DNA from: Chloroflexota bacterium
GTDB taxonomy: Bacteria; Chloroflexota; Anaerolineae; Anaerolineales; Villigracilaceae
Assembly: GCA_021823555.1 (NCBI GenBank)
Contig: JAKANW010000135.1
Coordinates: 1 to 7,262 of the forward strand
DNA length: 7,262 nucleotides
Reading direction: 5' to 3'
Both the position numbers and the translations under genes were made by a program. Positions 6,300 through 7,262 of this stretch are shown piece by piece. Positions within the stretch are counted from its first letter, which is position 1. The number at the start of each line of letters is the position of its first letter. Below the pieces are notes generated by a model. It was given only the letters and a program-made list of their open reading frames with translations, did not search any database and was not told the origin of the DNA.

Positions 6300-6911
6300 T
6301 CAATCCGCCGGGTGGACGTTGAGTTCATCCGGCCCGGGCCGGTTCTTTCCCAAGGCTGCGAATGTCAGTGCTGTAGATTGAATCCCGCGCGCTGCACGGA
6401 AATGCTCGAATAAAGCCAGGTAGCTGTTTTCCACAGCCGCGTTCCAGTCAAGTTCGAGGCGATCCGCCATGGTATGTATGCTGTCTGTTGACGTCCCTTC
6501 GATTTCGATGAAATCCCCGTAAGGCAGTTCGTCCAGCATAATGTGAAAATCGTCCAGTTGATATGTGGCGCGATATTTTTCATAGGATGCGATCTCGACG
6601 TAACCCAGCGCTCCCAGCGTTTGCCGGGCAGTCTCAAAGTCGCCGACCGTGAATTCCAACTCGATACGTGTGCTCACTTTATCCGCGTGTTGTGGAGGTC
6701 CCTTATAGGTCAGACGCGCCTCGCTATCCTGCCGCAGTCGCAGCGCCCGTTGTCCAGCGCTCAGGCTGCGGTCAGGCAGATCGAAGCGCAGGTTGATTTC
6801 AAGGATGCGCGGTTGGATCAAACTCGCCCCGAGATCCAGCAGGCGTTGTTCGATCCGCGCCAGGTCACGGACGTAGAATTTGACTTCGGTTTCCAATGGG
6901 CTTTCGGTCAC
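6300..6911 (-). CDS. CYTH-domain protein (class IV adenylate cyclase CyaB / thiamine triphosphatase-like)
   Basis: A 203-residue triphosphate tunnel enzyme. This family binds a triphosphorylated substrate and divalent metals inside an eight-strand barrel; members are adenylate cyclases, thiamine triphosphatases or inorganic triphosphatases. The hallmark ExExK is at Glu7, Glu9 and Lys11. Further tunnel residues follow in the right order: RALRLR (55-60), LTYKGP (67-72), RIELEF (82-87), EKYRATY (111-117), MLDELP (125-130) and FIEIEG (134-139). All acidic and basic positions I would expect are kept, so the protein is probably active. CYTH domains of CyaB type are about 170-180 residues; the last ~25 residues here (from ~178) have no recognised feature. 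The start is a GTG with GGAG four bases upstream; in-frame extension meets a stop codon within seven codons. It follows the sugar kinase by 18 bases, so the two are probably co-transcribed. Which triphosphate it acts on cannot be decided from sequence. Confidence 0.92.
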   Translation of the reverse strand: MTESPLETEVKFYVRDLARIEQRLLDLGASLIQPRILEINLRFDLPDRSLSAGQRALRLRQDSEARLTYKGPPQHADKVSTRIELEFTVGDFETARQTLGALGYVEIASYEKYRATYQLDDFHIMLDELPYGDFIEIEGTSTDSIHTMADRLELDWNAAVENSYLALFEHFRAARGIQSTALTFAALGKNRPGPDELNVHPAD

Positions 6912-6915
6912 CTTG

Positions 6916-6919
6916 CTCC
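6916..6919 (-). promoter_or_regulatory. Ribosome binding site that fixes the GTG start of the CYTH gene
   Basis: On the - strand GGAG lies four bases before the GTG at 6911-6909. The first in-frame ATG would be far inside the gene and would remove the ExExK motif, so the GTG start is well supported. Confidence 0.75.
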
Positions 6920-6929
6920 AGTTTCTTTG

Positions 6930-7262
6930 TTATGCTGGACTACCATGATAGCGGTTCAGCCGGGCATACATGCTACGATTGTTCTTGTAAATGTTCAGGA
7001 ACTCCCGGTATAGCTCGTCGTAGATGGCCCGGTTGGCTGGGTTTGGCTGATAGACCTTGGCAACTTGAACATTGTTGTGGATGTCGTCAAACGTTATTTC
7101 TCCCAGCCCAACCGCCGCGAAAAAAGCGGCCCCGCCGCTGTTAGCGCGGATCGGATCCTTCATCTGGCGGATGGGACGTTCCAGCACATCAGCCATGATC
7201 TGGCACCAGATGTCGGCCTGCGCTCCGCCGCCGATGATGTTCAGCCCTTCGAAGCGATGATG
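6930..7262 (-). CDS. FGGY-family carbohydrate kinase (xylulokinase-like), C-terminal end
   Basis: ATP-dependent sugar kinase of the FGGY family; only the last 110 residues lie in the window and the gene runs off the right edge. The open frame continues through the edge, so an internal ATG at 7194-7196 is not the true start. The C-terminal ATPase domain begins with LNIIGGGAQADIWCQIMADVLERPI, the glycine-rich adenosine-binding motif of the family. It is followed by ANSGGAAFFAAVGLG, the helix that closes the nucleotide pocket. The final part (YDELYREFLNIYKNNRSMYARLN) is the usual C-terminal helix. The pattern is closest to xylulokinases in my judgement, but FGGY members act on many pentoses, polyols and glycerol, and the substrate-binding N-terminal domain is not visible, so I give no symbol. 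It ends 18 bases before the CYTH gene. Confidence 0.92.
   Translation of the reverse strand, partial: HHRFEGLNIIGGGAQADIWCQIMADVLERPIRQMKDPIRANSGGAAFFAAVGLGEITFDDIHNNVQVAKVYQPNPANRAIYDELYREFLNIYKNNRSMYARLNRYHGSPA

Noticed and set aside
6543..7013. 156-codon open frame on the + strand
   Set aside because: Antisense to the CYTH gene, whose catalytic motifs are all intact; no family resemblance and no Shine-Dalgarno that I can see.

Overview
This is an ordinary chromosomal stretch from a moderately GC-rich bacterium. It carries six complete and two truncated protein genes, which fill almost the whole window. I see no RNA genes, insertion sequences, CRISPR arrays, phage genes or long repeats, and no gap above 100 bases. 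The mixture of families and the protein style would suit a Chloroflexota (Anaerolineae-like) genome. That is an impression, not something the sequence proves.

The left part (1-2917) reads on the + strand. It opens inside fabF, the fatty-acid elongation condensing enzyme, whose C-terminal part carries the full Cys-His-His triad. A 95-base gap with a good sigma70-type promoter leads to rplS (ribosomal protein L19). A strong terminator-like hairpin follows rplS and lies directly against the ribosome binding site of a class-I-glutamine-amidotransferase-like peptidase C26 gene. That gene overlaps murI (glutamate racemase) by four bases. The C26-murI pair therefore looks translationally coupled and points to gamma-glutamyl/D-glutamate chemistry, with D-glutamate feeding peptidoglycan.

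The right part (2930-7262) reads entirely on the - strand and converges on murI with only 12 bases between stop codons. From its upstream end it holds the C-terminus of an FGGY sugar kinase, then 18 bases later a CYTH-domain (CyaB/ThTPase-type) gene with a GTG start. A very good promoter (TTGACA, 16-base spacer, TATACT) then begins a tight three-gene operon. Its members are an isoprenylcysteine-methyltransferase-like membrane protein, a saccharopine-dehydrogenase-like Rossmann oxidoreductase and a PhoD-like metallophosphoesterase without a signal peptide. The predicted transcription start coincides with the first base of the methyltransferase start codon, so this mRNA may be leaderless.

I found no clearly undescribed system. 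The points most worth a second look are the predicted leaderless operon of three poorly characterised enzymes, the C26-murI coupling behind a possible attenuator, and a Thr-to-Ala change beside the catalytic cysteine of MurI.
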